Of a stretch of DNA of 64,000 bases, positions 36,106 through 47,300 are shown piece after piece (position 1 is the stretch's first letter; every line of letters starts with the position of its first letter). The position numbers and the translations under genes are program-made. The stretch lies in NCBI GenBank assembly GCA_036872755.1, contig JAVHNS010000007.1, positions 310,001-374,000 on the forward strand, in the 5' to 3' direction. A model generated the notes under the pieces. That model ran no database searches. It was given only the letters and a program-made list of their open reading frames with translations, and had not been told where the DNA came from. Origin of the DNA: Orbilia blumenaviensis (Eukaryota > Ascomycota > Orbiliomycetes > Orbiliales > Orbiliaceae).

Positions 36106-37303
36106 ATTAATCCTCTCGACTTCTGATCCTCTTCTCTATCGATAGCAAGTATCGACAGACAAGGTAAACATAAATGAAAAAAAGAAGAAGAATCCAGTAT
36201 AAAGTGACCCTGCAAGTAGTAAGAACATGCAAGGAAACAAAAAGATTAGATTCCTGAAAAGATAAAAAAAAAAGCAGATAAAACGATAAAGAAAAGACAG
36301 CTAGACAATAGATGGAAAGAGCAGCTATAGGAGAGAACCCGCAGTCCGTCCTATTGAAGAACGCCCAAGAAAGGACCCCAAGCACAGTTGTGCACAATGA
36401 CGACTGGCACTCCTGCGACCTGTCAAAAAATTAAATTAATTCGCAAAAGACCTAAATCCCGAACATCAGCCAGGAAAAACTATAATCTAGCACTATTATT
36501 TCCCCTTCTCACTCCAAAAGACCCGAATGGCGGCCCCACGGCGGATTGAAGGTTTTTCGGTGAGCGAGTCGAGTGTGCTTGCATGTGGACATGGAACATG
36601 GGAAGAGGCCATGCGCGGGCAATCAAGCATTTCGACTATCTTTGGCTGGATTCGGTCATACCACTTGATGGTCCAGACCACCACCGACTCGGTCTTCAGG
36701 GCCGTTCAGGGTCTTAGGAATGCTTCGGGCATGTCTTTCCCCTCTAGCCTGCTCCACGTAGCCGGATCCAGAACTGCCTGGGCTGGGCAATCTTTTTTTA
36801 TTTTATTTTTCCTTCTCTCCCTCGGCTCGAAAAACTGGGCTCTATTCGAGCCAAATTTAAAACATATCGATTCCTGCTCCCATTGGAACTCTCCATTTCC
36901 CCATTCATGCTTCCGGCCCTGCGATTGGTAGGATAATTGGCTCCGTATTTAAAATCCTTCTGCGTTCGCGTGCCTCGCGACTAAGTGGCATCTAGTAAAT
37001 AAGTGGCACCCCTCGTGTTGTCATCAGCAATCCAATATGCTGAAGCTTTTTGGAATTAGAGATTAAAATGTAAGAAATTAAACGACGCTAAACGACGGTG
37101 GCTACTAAAAGACCAGCGTCCAGAACAAAACGTCGATATTTAATGACATCATACAGATATGCACACCATACAGCCAGGCTAATTGTACTTCGAGCTCGCC
37201 TCGAGCAACTTCCTCCAGTAGCGAAGCCAAGCAAGGGAGAGCGATATGGGAAAAAGGGAAGACAAAAAAGAAAAGAAAAAATTAGTTAAGGGAGCGTTTG
37301 GAG
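36106..37303. other. Intergenic upstream of the histidine kinase
   Basis: About 1.2 kb. It holds the kinase 5' leader (A-rich, with a long purine stretch at 36160-36310) and the 3' flank of the Cys-rich membrane protein gene. No additional gene was recognised. Confidence 0.5.
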
Positions 37304-38469
37304 CTAGGTAGCTTGTGCCTGAAGCTCAAGAGCTCGGGACCGCGAATGAAGCTCCTGGACTTCTGTGCCTGGTGGTTTGTACTGCTGTTGCTGCAGTTGA
37401 TATCCATCCCAATCATTATAGGCTGTGTAAGGGGCACCGCTGAACTGTTGATTGCCGTCCTGTGCATTGAACCTCGCGCCAGGAGGTAGTGGAGGCAGCC
37501 CTGGTTCCTCGTAGCGATGCGCCCTCTGGTTGAAAATGAACCAGCCGATACCAACCCCTATCAGCAGGGCCACTATAGCCCCAATGACAATGCCGGCTAT
37601 AGCTCCACCGCTCAACGGGGCGGTTGCCGATGAGCCACTATTTGGTTGAGATGTGGCGGTAGAAGTATCCGAAGTTGTTACGCTGGGATCCGTCGAGGTC
37701 TGAATAGCAGTGCTTGAGGTAGATGTGGTCGCAATTGTCGACCGAGCGCTGCCACTGACCGCTCTGCTGGTCCCAAATACGACTTCTGGAATTAATTCCG
37801 GCCGAATATCACATCTGACCAACTCTCGAGTCTGATTGAAGTTTGTCGCGCAACTCGTGAACTCTATAAGTAAAGTGGAGAAAGAAGATTAGAATGAACA
37901 AAGCTTATCCGAATCCGGGGCAGGGTCGGAGTATCGGATTCTAGATTTTTCCACACGGAGAAAGAGTGAGCATACCTGGACAGCATGCATCGGAATTGCA
38001 TTCGACGCTATTGGGGCGCCCGCAGGTGCTGGAGAGGTCGACGAAGCATGATTGGTGCTCGGTGCAACAAAACCCGTAGCCAAAAATCGAAACACATTTG
38101 GGGCGGTCCTCGTCGGGAATGATGCCTTGAGTTTTTGTATTTTACCATCAATACATGCATACTTAAAATTAAGCAGGAGAAATGAACAAAAAAAAAAAAA
38201 GCCAATGTAAAAAAAAAATCTACAAACATGTGCCGGGTGATAGTATATAACGCACAGCAAAGGGTGTTACTAATAGAATTCGGTTGGCAGATTTCGGAGT
38301 ATCTGCCCGGAAAGGCCTGATTGCAAACATCGCTGGAGTTGTCGCTCTGGCGTTTTAACAGTTCCGCCTGCTGGAAAGTCGGATACGAGATGCCATTGAG
38401 GTCGAGAGCAAAGGTCGCAGATTGCGGGGCAAGGGCGAACAGAAGGAAAAACACCGACACCAGGCGCAT
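37304..38469 (-). CDS. Cys-rich single-pass membrane protein (putative surface protein)
   Basis: Function unknown. Model: complement(37304..37863, 37976..38125, 38256..38469), 307 aa; the intron phases close exactly. A signal peptide (MRLVSVFFLLFALAPQSATFA) precedes an extracellular region of about 120 residues with roughly 14 cysteines, including paired CC in TLCCIIPDEDRPKCV, GYGFCCTEHQSC and DACCPEFTSC. A Ser/Thr-rich stalk (TIATTSTSSTAIQTSTDPS) and one membrane helix (GAIAGIVIGAIVALLIGVGIGW) follow, then a short Gln/Tyr/Pro-rich cytoplasmic tail. Intron 1 uses the donor GTGCGT and contains long T runs on the coding strand. The layout resembles fungal wall-stress or adhesion-type surface proteins, but the cysteine spacing is not CFEM or WSC as far as I can tell. 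Confidence 0.75.
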
Positions 38470-39543
38470 GATGCCGGATCGCCCTTCGCCAACAGAAGTT
38501 CCAATATGACAGTAATATAATACCCAGAAGTTATATAATATATAGGCGCAGGATGAAACGGCACCGTTGCCCGTTGCTTTGACCGTACGTATCCACTCTG
38601 GAACTAGTCTATCCAATTTTTGGCAAAACTGTTGCTGGCTGTTGATGTTGCTGTTGACGTGCAGTGGGCATTTGGATCTGAGCGTCGAGATTACACAGTT
38701 GCCATTATATATATACAATCAGGACAGGTATAAAAGAACAGAGAAGAAGTGCTGATATGTATGGAAGCAGCCTGTTTCAAGATCGAGGGGTGGAAGACGT
38801 CCGAGGACCCTGCCAATATGCGCAGGTCCGTCAATAATATATATGTATGTAATCAGATCAGATCGAAATCTCAGCTCGTGAGCTCAGGAGGCTCGCGCTG
38901 GGCGCCTGCAAGTGGGAGCGAGGGTCCGATTTTTCTGTTGGCTCCTCTCCGGGGGGACATGTACACTGCGGACGGACATGACAGGCAACTAGTACTTCAT
39001 GCTTCATCCAGCTGAACGGGGTCGAAGTTACCATTGGCCAGCCTGCTATTTTGGTCTGTGTGGAAGTTAAGTTAGAGACTTTGAATAGTTAAAGCCTCGC
39101 ACTTGCCTGTTGGCTGTGGTCTCAGCCTCTTGGAAGTTCCCCTATTCTACATACCTAAGTGCTTATTTTTCTTGCAACCTGGACTACTGTGAAGTAATCA
39201 ACTTGGGAGTTTCAGTATACACCAGATATCATTCATCAATATCCTACGGACATCCTGGCCAACTGGCTAATCGTGGGTAAGTGCTTCCTTTAAATACTAT
39301 ACTTATACCTACCTACCTACTGGCTTAGATATATAATAAGCTTGACTCGAGTTCCCCACATCCCGAACCGAAAGCTAAACGATTAAACATTTAAACGTTA
39401 AGGTCCAATCGACCTGGGTCTGATTGTATTGCATTTGGGACAGCGGCAGTCGCAGCATTGCAGCATTGCAACCCCAGCCCGGCTGCTTGCTAGCTAGCAC
39501 CCACCTCCACCTCCACTAAGGCCCTCCACCACGAGCAGAAGCG
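38470..39543. other. Divergent intergenic region
   Basis: About 1.07 kb between the Cys-rich membrane protein gene and the DUF3431 gene. Short TACC tandem repeats occur near 39308-39320; no gene was seen. Confidence 0.5.
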
Positions 39544-40733
39544 ATGATTCGAAACATCAGCCAGTCTCGCTCCCGCCAACTCTATCTCATTATCATCCTC
39601 CTCGTTTTCATCTTCTACTTCCTCCCGTCGTCTCCAACCTCGAAACTAAAATCTCTCGACGTTGTGCCCACGCGAGCATATCCGCCACGTGATATTGTTG
39701 TCGCAGCCGTCAAACGCGACGATGTCTCCTGGATTGACAAGTTTTTGGCCGAATGGCGGCCACGAGTCTACGTCACCGATGCCGCCCTCTACTTCGACAA
39801 GACCAGCTTGACCGTTCCCCAGAATAAAGGCCGGGAAGCAAACGTCTACCTGACCTATATCATCGATAATTATGACAAGCTACCTGATTATATGGTCTTC
39901 ATTCACGCTCTACGATACCAATGGCACAATGAAGATCCCATGTACGGTTCGTTGACAGCGCCCCTTCGAAGCTTCCTACCTCCCCTCCCCGATAAACCTA
40001 TGAAAAATACAGACACATATACTATTCATAATACCCATAACTGCCGGCCATATAGGTACTGACTAAATAATCTGGTAGATGGCGTCCCTGTACTTCGCCA
40101 ACTGCGACTTTCCTACGTTGATAGCGTCGGTTTCGTCCCTCTTCGCTGCACATGGGCTCTCGGCTGCCCCTCCGAACTCAAACCCACAAACCCATTCGCT
40201 ACCCGGGTCGATGACCGTGCACACACCGAGGAAGCATATGCTGAGGCATTCCGACAGCTATTCCCCAACATGACAATCCCTCACGTCGTAGGCGCACCAT
40301 GTGGTGGACAGTTCGCACTGGCCAAATGGAAGGTCCTGGAGCGCCCGTTGGAGGACTATGTACGATATAGAAAGTGGCTGATGGATACGCCTCTTTCGGA
40401 TGCGATCAGCGGGAGAATTTTTGAATACTCGTGGCATAGTATGTCCATAGATCGTCCTTGCGGGCCGATAAAAAGCTGCAATCTATCTATGAACTTCGTC
40501 CCGCTAATTGTATTTTCTAATTTATAGTCATGTTCGGAAAACCGTATGTCAACTGCCCGCCAGCTAAAGAATGCTTCTGTAACGTGTTTGGACTCTGCGA
40601 TCTGGAGTGTAATTCAGAAGGCGAATGCGAAAAGAGATACGTACTGCCCCAGTATGCGACAATGCCACCTGGGTGGCCGGATCACGGTCCAGGAACGGAT
40701 GGCTGGCCGGAGATAGGATGGACGGAAAATTGA
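39544..40733 (+). CDS. DUF3431-family type II membrane protein
   Basis: Model: join(39544..39946, 40079..40438, 40528..40733), 322 aa. The N-terminus has a basic start and one signal-anchor helix (LYLIIILLVFIFYFLP), so the rest probably faces the Golgi/secretory lumen. The body fits DUF3431: VVAAVKRDDVSWIDKFL, NKGREANVYLTYIIDNYDKLPDYMVFIHALRYQWHNEDPMY, GVPVLRQLRL, CTWALGCP and PHVVGAPCGGQFALAK. The splice joins place Asp at MYDGVPVL, as expected for the family. The C-terminus is Cys-rich (CPPAKECFCNVFGLCDLEC). DUF3431 proteins have a glycosyltransferase-like look, but no activity is established here. Intron 1 uses the weaker donor GTTCGT. Confidence 0.87.
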
Positions 40734-40827
40734 ATTCTGCTGGCTTTAGTTCGGTATTCAGGTACTTTCGCATTCATTCAACATGCAATTTGGGTCTGGA
40801 GTTCATTTCATTTTATATTTTTCATAT

Positions 40828-40884
40828 TTCTTCTTCTTCTTCTTCTATTTCTTCTTCTATTCCTTCTATTTTTTTTTTTTTTTT
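40828..40884. repeat. TTC microsatellite and T tract
   Basis: A (TTC)n-rich stretch is followed by a run of about 14 T in the 3' flank of the DUF3431 gene; probably 3' UTR or just beyond. Confidence 0.75.
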
Positions 40885-41242
40885 CTCCATTTTTTATCTG
40901 CTTTGAATGTTGGGTATATGCTTTCTAATGAGAGAGTCTTATGAAGGATGGATAATGTAAATATTCCTATTCGGCCGAACGGCGGAATAAATCACAAAAA
41001 CGACGGGATTATCGATACTTCCTTAGGTATCGATACCGCTCATATGCTCATGCATGATCCTTCATGCTGACACCCGTTTCCGAATCATTCCACCATAGAC
41101 GCCTAGCCAAAGCACCACTACTAACTATGCAACGTGAACAACACAAACCACGACAATCCATCACCCTTCTCGCAACACACTGAAAAAATGGGCGGCGGGG
41201 AATCATCTAATAGCGGGGATGGCGTAGTTGGGAACGCGTCAG

Positions 41243-41311
41243 GTAAATTTGCTCCCGCCAAGCATCGATAATTATAACAGAGCCTCTCACTAATACAAAA
41301 ATTGAATATAG
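41243..41311 (+). other. Spliceosomal-type 69-nt insert inside tRNA-Phe
   Basis: Begins GTAAAT and ends ATATAG, with CACTAATAC about 18 nt before the end, which fits the fungal CTRAY branch site at the usual distance. Size and composition match mRNA introns of this window. Removing it rejoins TCAG to A and restores the five-pair anticodon stem exactly. It does not lie at the canonical 37/38 tRNA intron site, so tRNA splicing endonuclease would not be expected to remove it (established knowledge). Confidence 0.7.
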
Positions 41312-41318
41312 ACTGAAG

Positions 41319-41336
41319 TTAAACTTCGGGAACGAA
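41319..41336 (+). other. Canonical 18-nt tRNA-Phe intron
   Basis: Lies between positions 37 and 38 of the anticodon loop and contains CTTC, complementary to the GAAG of the anticodon, as in the yeast tRNA-Phe intron of similar length. Confidence 0.85.
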
Positions 41337-41369
41337 ATCTGAAGATCGGGTGTTCGATCCACCCTCACC

Positions 41370-41383
41370 GCAAAAATTTTTGC
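41370..41383 (+). terminator. RNA polymerase III T-run terminator
   Basis: Five T at 41377-41381 begin 5 nt after the tRNA discriminator base. They are embedded in the perfect 14-bp palindrome GCAAAAATTTTTGC that overlaps the tRNA 3' end. Confidence 0.7.
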
Positions 41384-42460
41384 TGTTCTTTTGGGTCGAA
41401 TACAGGTCTGGATAGCTAGTTAGGACCCCGGTCTCGGAGCACTAGTCTGGTGCAAGGGTCAGAACTGGGAGATATATATTTTGGAAGTTGAGGATGCTGG
41501 ATGCTGATATTTACGATATAACATATGGGAAGGTGTTATGTTCTGAATTGTGGTTTTCCTATTCTGATTTTATTGTGGATTCACGGTGCGCCTGGGAGGC
41601 TGGTCTCGTCGGCCGGTAGCCTATGCTAGCATCAAGCCTTCACATGGGCCACTGCATCTACAGCGTTACTATAGCCGGTTATTTGAAATGATATAGCTAT
41701 ATAGCTATGCGGGGTCTCGAGCTTTTTAAGCTGTTCGGGATAACTTGGTTTCTGCATTGGATAATCTAGGACATGGCTTTGTGGTCCGTAGTACGCATTT
41801 AGCTTCGATAAGGATCCATATCCTGCGGTATAACTATTTTAGGGTAGCTACCAGATTAGGACATATTAAGTAGCGGTTTATCCCAGACACCAGTCTGGCA
41901 TGGTATCCTGATATCAGGCTTTAGAATCAAGATCCTGAAATCCTGAAACATCACTGGGTGCTACAAGTACTACAAGTAGCTAGAGTTTAAGACCTTAAGA
42001 CGCTGTATCTCTACCTTATTAGCTCGCTGTATCTAAAAATCCTAATATATATTACATTATTCGATATAAATGTTTCCGTTGATTGTCGGATTGGGGACCT
42101 GGGTTCTGGCAAGTGATGGCGCCTAATTATTTATGTATTTTGAAATACTTTCAGCTGAAAATGTCTAAAGAGCGAAATATGAACCATTCTTTAGAACAGA
42201 GGGAGTCCTATTTTCCCTAGGGTAGTCTACCAGTTTGAAAATTCCTGAGAGTGATCTGGGATCGTTTCGTATAGCTTGTTCGCCAGAGGCTCTCCAATTG
42301 AGGCTTAAAAGGAATAGGTGATATAGCGGGATATGTAGCAGCTTACCCCCACTAGGATTCGGGATCATCTGGAGAAGGCTCTCAGGTTATACCTGAATAA
42401 TTATGTTGTATAACATCGCCTCGTTTCAAATATCGAGATAGTCGTAAGATTTTAAGACGG

Positions 42461-42486
42461 GATAGCTATCCTGCATGCGCATGCAG
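42461..42486. repeat. Two adjoining perfect palindromes
   Basis: GATAGCTATC (10 bp) is followed directly by CTGCATGCGCATGCAG (16 bp). Each is a perfect inverted repeat with no spacer. They lie in noncoding DNA. Confidence 0.9.
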
Positions 42487-44178
42487 GCATCTACCTGCAA
42501 AATATGCTAGCAATGCGACGGCATCAACGTCGATAATCCGTAAGCCTTGCAATGGAGGTTGAACTTAACGTGATACCGATTAGCATATACACGATTTTTC
42601 TTGATCAAGAACCTGTGATATCAGATATCAGCTTTCCTGGGTTATCCCGGAAGGATGCGTCATGCACCATCGGTTACATTTCGTCCTCCCAGTACTACTA
42701 TTTTCAAACCACCCACGTGCGAAAGCGCACGGTATAAGCGGCATAGGGAAATGTAATCCATTCCTGGCGGGCGACTATCGATTATGCGTGTTTTACACCG
42801 CAGACACTAAACGAAAGGAAAGGATTGCAAAGAAACATCACATTTGAGAAGCTGAGGTTAATTGGTGAAGAGCGCCGATGAACTTGCGGCTCTGCGCGGC
42901 TCTTATAGAGATCTTGAGAGTTAGGCTGCGCTTGTGGCCGTGGTGTTTTAACTTTCTCGTAGTTTGAATCTGGTGATGTGGATCAAATAAGGCTGACCGT
43001 TTTGTCAGGCGAGCTCCAGGTTACATAGAGTGCAGCTGGCAGGCCGGGTCTAACTCAGGATTCTAGCTAGCGCACAAAGCTTCATATTTCGTCTTTCGAA
43101 AGCCGGGCTTCGAAAGGAAAACCCCCCAAAAAAACAAGATCAAGAAGAGGGGTTTACGTATATTTTAGACGAGGCTATTGATCGAAAGGCCAATGAATCC
43201 AATTGCCACAAGCTTTACTCCCTGTTTGGTGATCGTTCGTCAGAAATACACCCGTTTGCCTTTGGACCGGCGGCTTGTTTTCGTCGATGATCTGCCAAAC
43301 AACAAAAGAGGCCAGCGGACGGGATTTCTTTCAGGGTCGTGTGGACAAGCGATATAGGCGTAAAACTAAAACTATAGTCAAATTCGGTTGGCGGAAAGCT
43401 TTAAGAAAGATTAGAGGCTGAAAATGCAGGCAGGAAGGCAGATTAGTACGGGCGGGTCGAGTCACAACAGCCGGATCCATGCCATGGCCATATTGAGGTG
43501 AGTCCGATTCCCAATGGGACATGAGACCTTCTCGAACTCGACTAAGAATAAACTAGTCTAGGGCCAGCTGGGACAATGTGGCGAACCAAGATCCTTGATG
43601 GACCCTGCACCTACACATACATATGTGTACAGACGGCCGACATGTCCATGGGGGGGTGGAGCCATGTCGACCATCCAGTACAGGTACATTACATCTCAGC
43701 GCAATGTGTCTGTCTCTGTGCAGGATCGAAGTCCTAAGGCAGGTTTGGATTCAAAGATAAAAGACGTCTTTGGCCCACCCTAATTTTTTTAATTTTTTTT
43801 TTTTTTTTTTTAGTCTTCCAAAGAGTTCAATCCCCTAATATTAGTAGTCCTCTCCGCTCCTTTTTACAATTCATAGAAGCTTCTGTTGAACCTGACTCAT
43901 TTGCATTGCAACTCTATCTATCTATCAATCTACCCATCGATCTATCCTTCCCAGTCATATATACCATACATACGTACACATACTTTGGGCGGTTACCCTT
44001 GTGCTTACCCAGCTATCTTACCTGGTAACGTTATCGTCCAATCGTCCAGAAACCCCATCCCATCCCATCCCTCCAGATCCAGCCGGACACCCGCATCTCT
44101 CGAGTCCCCCTTCCCGATCGAGCTCAGGTCCATCCAGTTTGGCTGCGAGGGTCCACCCTTAGCTTAACGAGAGTAAGA

Positions 44179-44232
44179 AGAGAGAGAGCAAGAGAGAGAG
44201 AGAGAGCAAGAGAGAGAGAACAAGAGAGAGAG
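44179..44232. repeat. GA-rich microsatellite in the nma111 leader
   Basis: (GA)n interrupted by CAA units, about 54 nt, ending roughly 80 nt before the nma111 start codon. It is either 5' UTR or core promoter; GAGA-type tracts keep promoters open in some eukaryotes, which is only a possibility here. Confidence 0.85.
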
Positions 44233-44309
44233 CCTCAATCCCCCATCCCTTCTCCAGCCCAGGTCATATCTCCATCTCCAGTCCCAAAAATACAAATATT
44301 ATTGTCACC

Positions 44310-47300
44310 ATGGAGGAACAGCAAGAAACCCCCATATCCGGCGTTAAGCCCACTGTCACATCTGTCAGAACAATCCCTCCCGGACAGAGCCTCATCGCAG
44401 AACGGCGTCGCGTAAGTTAGCTCCCATTCCATTCCTCATTGTTCGATGTTCCATTGTGCATTCTGCTGACCTGCCGAACAGAGCAAGCCGGACATTGTTC
44501 TGCGCTCTGAGATCCCTAGAATCAGCTCCGGACCAGCTGAAATCACCACACCCGTATCGGCCACCTTTCGACCGAGAAGCGATTCTCTTATTAGCATCGA
44601 ACATCCAATACCAGAGTTTCCTCTCGAGGAATCTCTGCTGTTACCTGAAGCCAAAGACCCTCGCCCCGACTCCCTGGGCCCAACACACGACGAGGTCGAG
44701 AACCGGCCTGTTGAAGCTCCCCTGACCAAAACTCCTACACATGAACTCCCTTCATTGATATCTACCAATCCCGTAAAGCCTCTGCCTGAGATAGTGAACG
44801 AACCTCAAGCGACCATTTCTGCGGCCGATAAGGAAACGTGGGACCGGACGCTTCCTCGTGTGATCCGCGGCATTGTATCTATCAAGGCGACTACTGTTCG
44901 CCCATTCGATACCGAAACCGCTGGAGATTATACGGCTACCGGTTTCGTCATTGATGCAAAACGCGGCCTTATTCTCTCGAATCGACATGTGGTCTCACCA
45001 GCGCCGATTACGGCCGTGGGTATCTTCTTCAACTATGAGGAAGTCAAACTAGCGCCCATCTATCGAGACCCTGTCCACGATTTTGGTAAGACAACATAAT
45101 AATCCTCTTTTGTCGCATCAATTGCAATGGCTTTTCTTTAAAAAAATAAAAAAAATACTAAACATCTCAATAGGCATTTTCCGTTACAACCCGGCCGATC
45201 TTAAGCATATTACGGCAACAGAAATCCCTCTAAGGCCCGATTTGGCTCGAGTTGGCCTCGATATCAAAGTCGTTGGCAACGATGCTGGCGAGAAGTTGTC
45301 TATCCTTGGCTCCACTCTGGCTAGACTGGACCGACCTGCACCGGTCTACGGCTCTGATATGTACAATGACTTTAATACATTTTACTTTCAAGCAGCCAGT
45401 GGTACCAGCGGCGGAAGCAGCGGCTCCCCAGTCCTAAATGTGCAAGGTGAAGCTATCGCCCTAAATGCTGGGGGCAGTCGGTCGTCCCAATCTAGCTTCT
45501 ACCTTCCCCTAGATCGGGTTGTTAGAGCAGTCGAGCTGATCAAGGAAGGAAAACATGTTCCCCGTGGAACCCTTCAGACCGAGTTCTTTCATCAGAGCTA
45601 TGACGAGCTGAAGCGGCTCGGTATGTCTGATGAAAATATGATGGCGTGCCGTGAGAGAAACTCCGAAGCAACGGGTCTCCTTACGGTGCGTATGGTTTTG
45701 AAGGGCGGCCCAGCTGCCAGCCCCCAACCTACCGACACTGCCAACAATACGGAAGAAGATCCGAGTGTTCCCATCAAGGGTCTAGAACCTAGTGACATCC
45801 TCCTCACCTGCAATGGGAAGTATATCACAAATTTCCTTGATTTATGGGAAATTATTGACGAGTCGGTCGACAAAGAGGTTCACTTGGAGGTTTACCGAGC
45901 TAAGGTTCTTCGGCAGTGCACGTTGAAGGTTCAAGATTTGCACAGCATCACTCCCGACCGATTTTTCCACTTCGGAGGTGCTATTTTCCATGATGCTTCG
46001 TACCAGGAATGCAGGTGGTACAATGAGGCAATTGGTAACGGAACCTTCTGTGCATCATCTGGCTTCATGATGTGGAGCTCGTACTCTCGCGATTTCCTCG
46101 TAACGAAGGTCGATGGCAAACCAACCCCCAACCTTGAGACGTTCATGCAGGTCATCAAGGAGATACCTGATTATAAACGAATTCAGTGTATGACCAGGGG
46201 TCTTGGCAAATCCGATGATCAGCTCCTGATGGTTGATATAGACTGGCATTTCTATCCTGCTAGCTTGTTTGTCCGGGATGACGATAAAGGTGTTTGGAGG
46301 AGAGAGGATATTTCACCTCCGGCTATTGTTGAGGAAGCGAAGACTCTTGCCCCTCCACCTGTAGACGGTGAGACTGATTCCGCTATCGACGTTGAGTCGG
46401 TGCCTTCATCGCCACAAACCCCAGAGGCGGAGGTGGAGGCGGAGGCCCTCGAGGAACCTAGCTCGCAAATAGAAAACACGGACGAAGAGGAAGAGGAAGT
46501 AGAAGAGGACGAAGAAGACACGCCCTTGGAAGTCGCTATTGAAGAACTTAGGTGCTCTATGGCCTACGTCAGGTGTTTCCTTCCACACACCATTTATGGT
46601 CATACTAGCAACCAGAGTTACACTGGTGTTGGGCTGATTCTCGCCGTTGACCCTATTCCACTCATTTTCTTCGACCGAACTTGCATTCCCACAGACATGG
46701 TTGATATTCGTCTGACTATTGCCAACAAAAATATTGCTGGCCGTATTGTCTACATGGGCGATTTTGTCCTCCTCACTTTTGACAAGACCCTTCTTCCAGA
46801 AGGCAGCAAGATCCTCATCCCGGAGTGGGACTCTAAACCTCTGAAAGTCCGTGAATCAGTCAAAATATTTGGCTTGACTTCGGATCAATTGCTCAGTACT
46901 AAGGAAACGACAATTAGCTCCATCGGCACAAATTCGAATACATGGGCATGCAACCCACCCCGCCACCGATTGATCAATACCGAAAACATCTCCATTGCTG
47001 AGGGTGCTACCTGTTGGGGTGGTGTAATTGTCCGTATGGAACAATTGAAGCATATCAAGCAAGGCGAAAACATCAAAGTCGCTGCCTGGTTGATGACGGT
47101 ATCTTCCCAATCTAATGGAACGGATTCTTACTGGACACAAGGTATCGATATGCATCGTTACGTCCTCCCTGTTGTCAGGGAGATCGAGGAAAAGAAGTTG
47201 ACGAGGTATGATCGTTTGACTTGGGATTTGGGATTCGAGTTCTCGGACGTAGCTCTGCCCACGGTTTCGACGATGGGGTTGTCGCAGAAGAGGTTCAATG

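Larger units (their letters stand above)
41213..41372 (+). tRNA. tRNA-Phe(GAA), interrupted by two inserts
   Basis: Mature parts: 41213-41242, 41312-41318 and 41337-41372 (73 nt without CCA). Acceptor GCGGGGA pairs with TCACCGC except for a G5/A68 mismatch, and the discriminator is A. T8-G9 is followed by D-arm GCGT-AGTTGGGA-ACGC, G26, anticodon stem TCAGA/TCTGA (all five pairs), loop CT-GAA-GA, variable AGATC, and T-arm GGGTG-TTCGATC-CACCC. The D-loop, anticodon loop and T-loop are the same as in yeast tRNA-Phe. The A box TGGCGTAGTTGG is a perfect match; the B box is GGTGTTCGATCC. Insert 1 (41243-41311, 69 nt) splits the anticodon stem between positions 30 and 31 and has spliceosomal-type signals. 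Insert 2 (41319-41336, 18 nt) is the canonical tRNA intron after position 37. A five-T terminator follows. It could be functional or a decaying copy. Confidence 0.85.
41384..44309. other. Gene-poor intergenic region
   Basis: About 2.9 kb without a supportable gene. It is AT-rich up to about 42.5 kb, with repeated ATATAGCTAT motifs (41690-41708) and two adjoining perfect palindromes (42461-42486). A poly-T run lies at about 43784-43812 and a GA-rich repeat just before the next gene. Possibly old decayed transposon sequence, but I recognise no element. Confidence 0.5.

Noticed and set aside
41188..41265. Short open frame starting MGGGESSNSGDGVVGNASG overlapping the tRNA 5' half
   Set aside because: It is only about 25 codons, has no family resemblance, and the same bases form a complete tRNA D-arm and A box.
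42165..42847. Possible decayed transposon coding remnants
   Set aside because: Translations of both strands show no reverse transcriptase, transposase or helicase motif that I can recognise.
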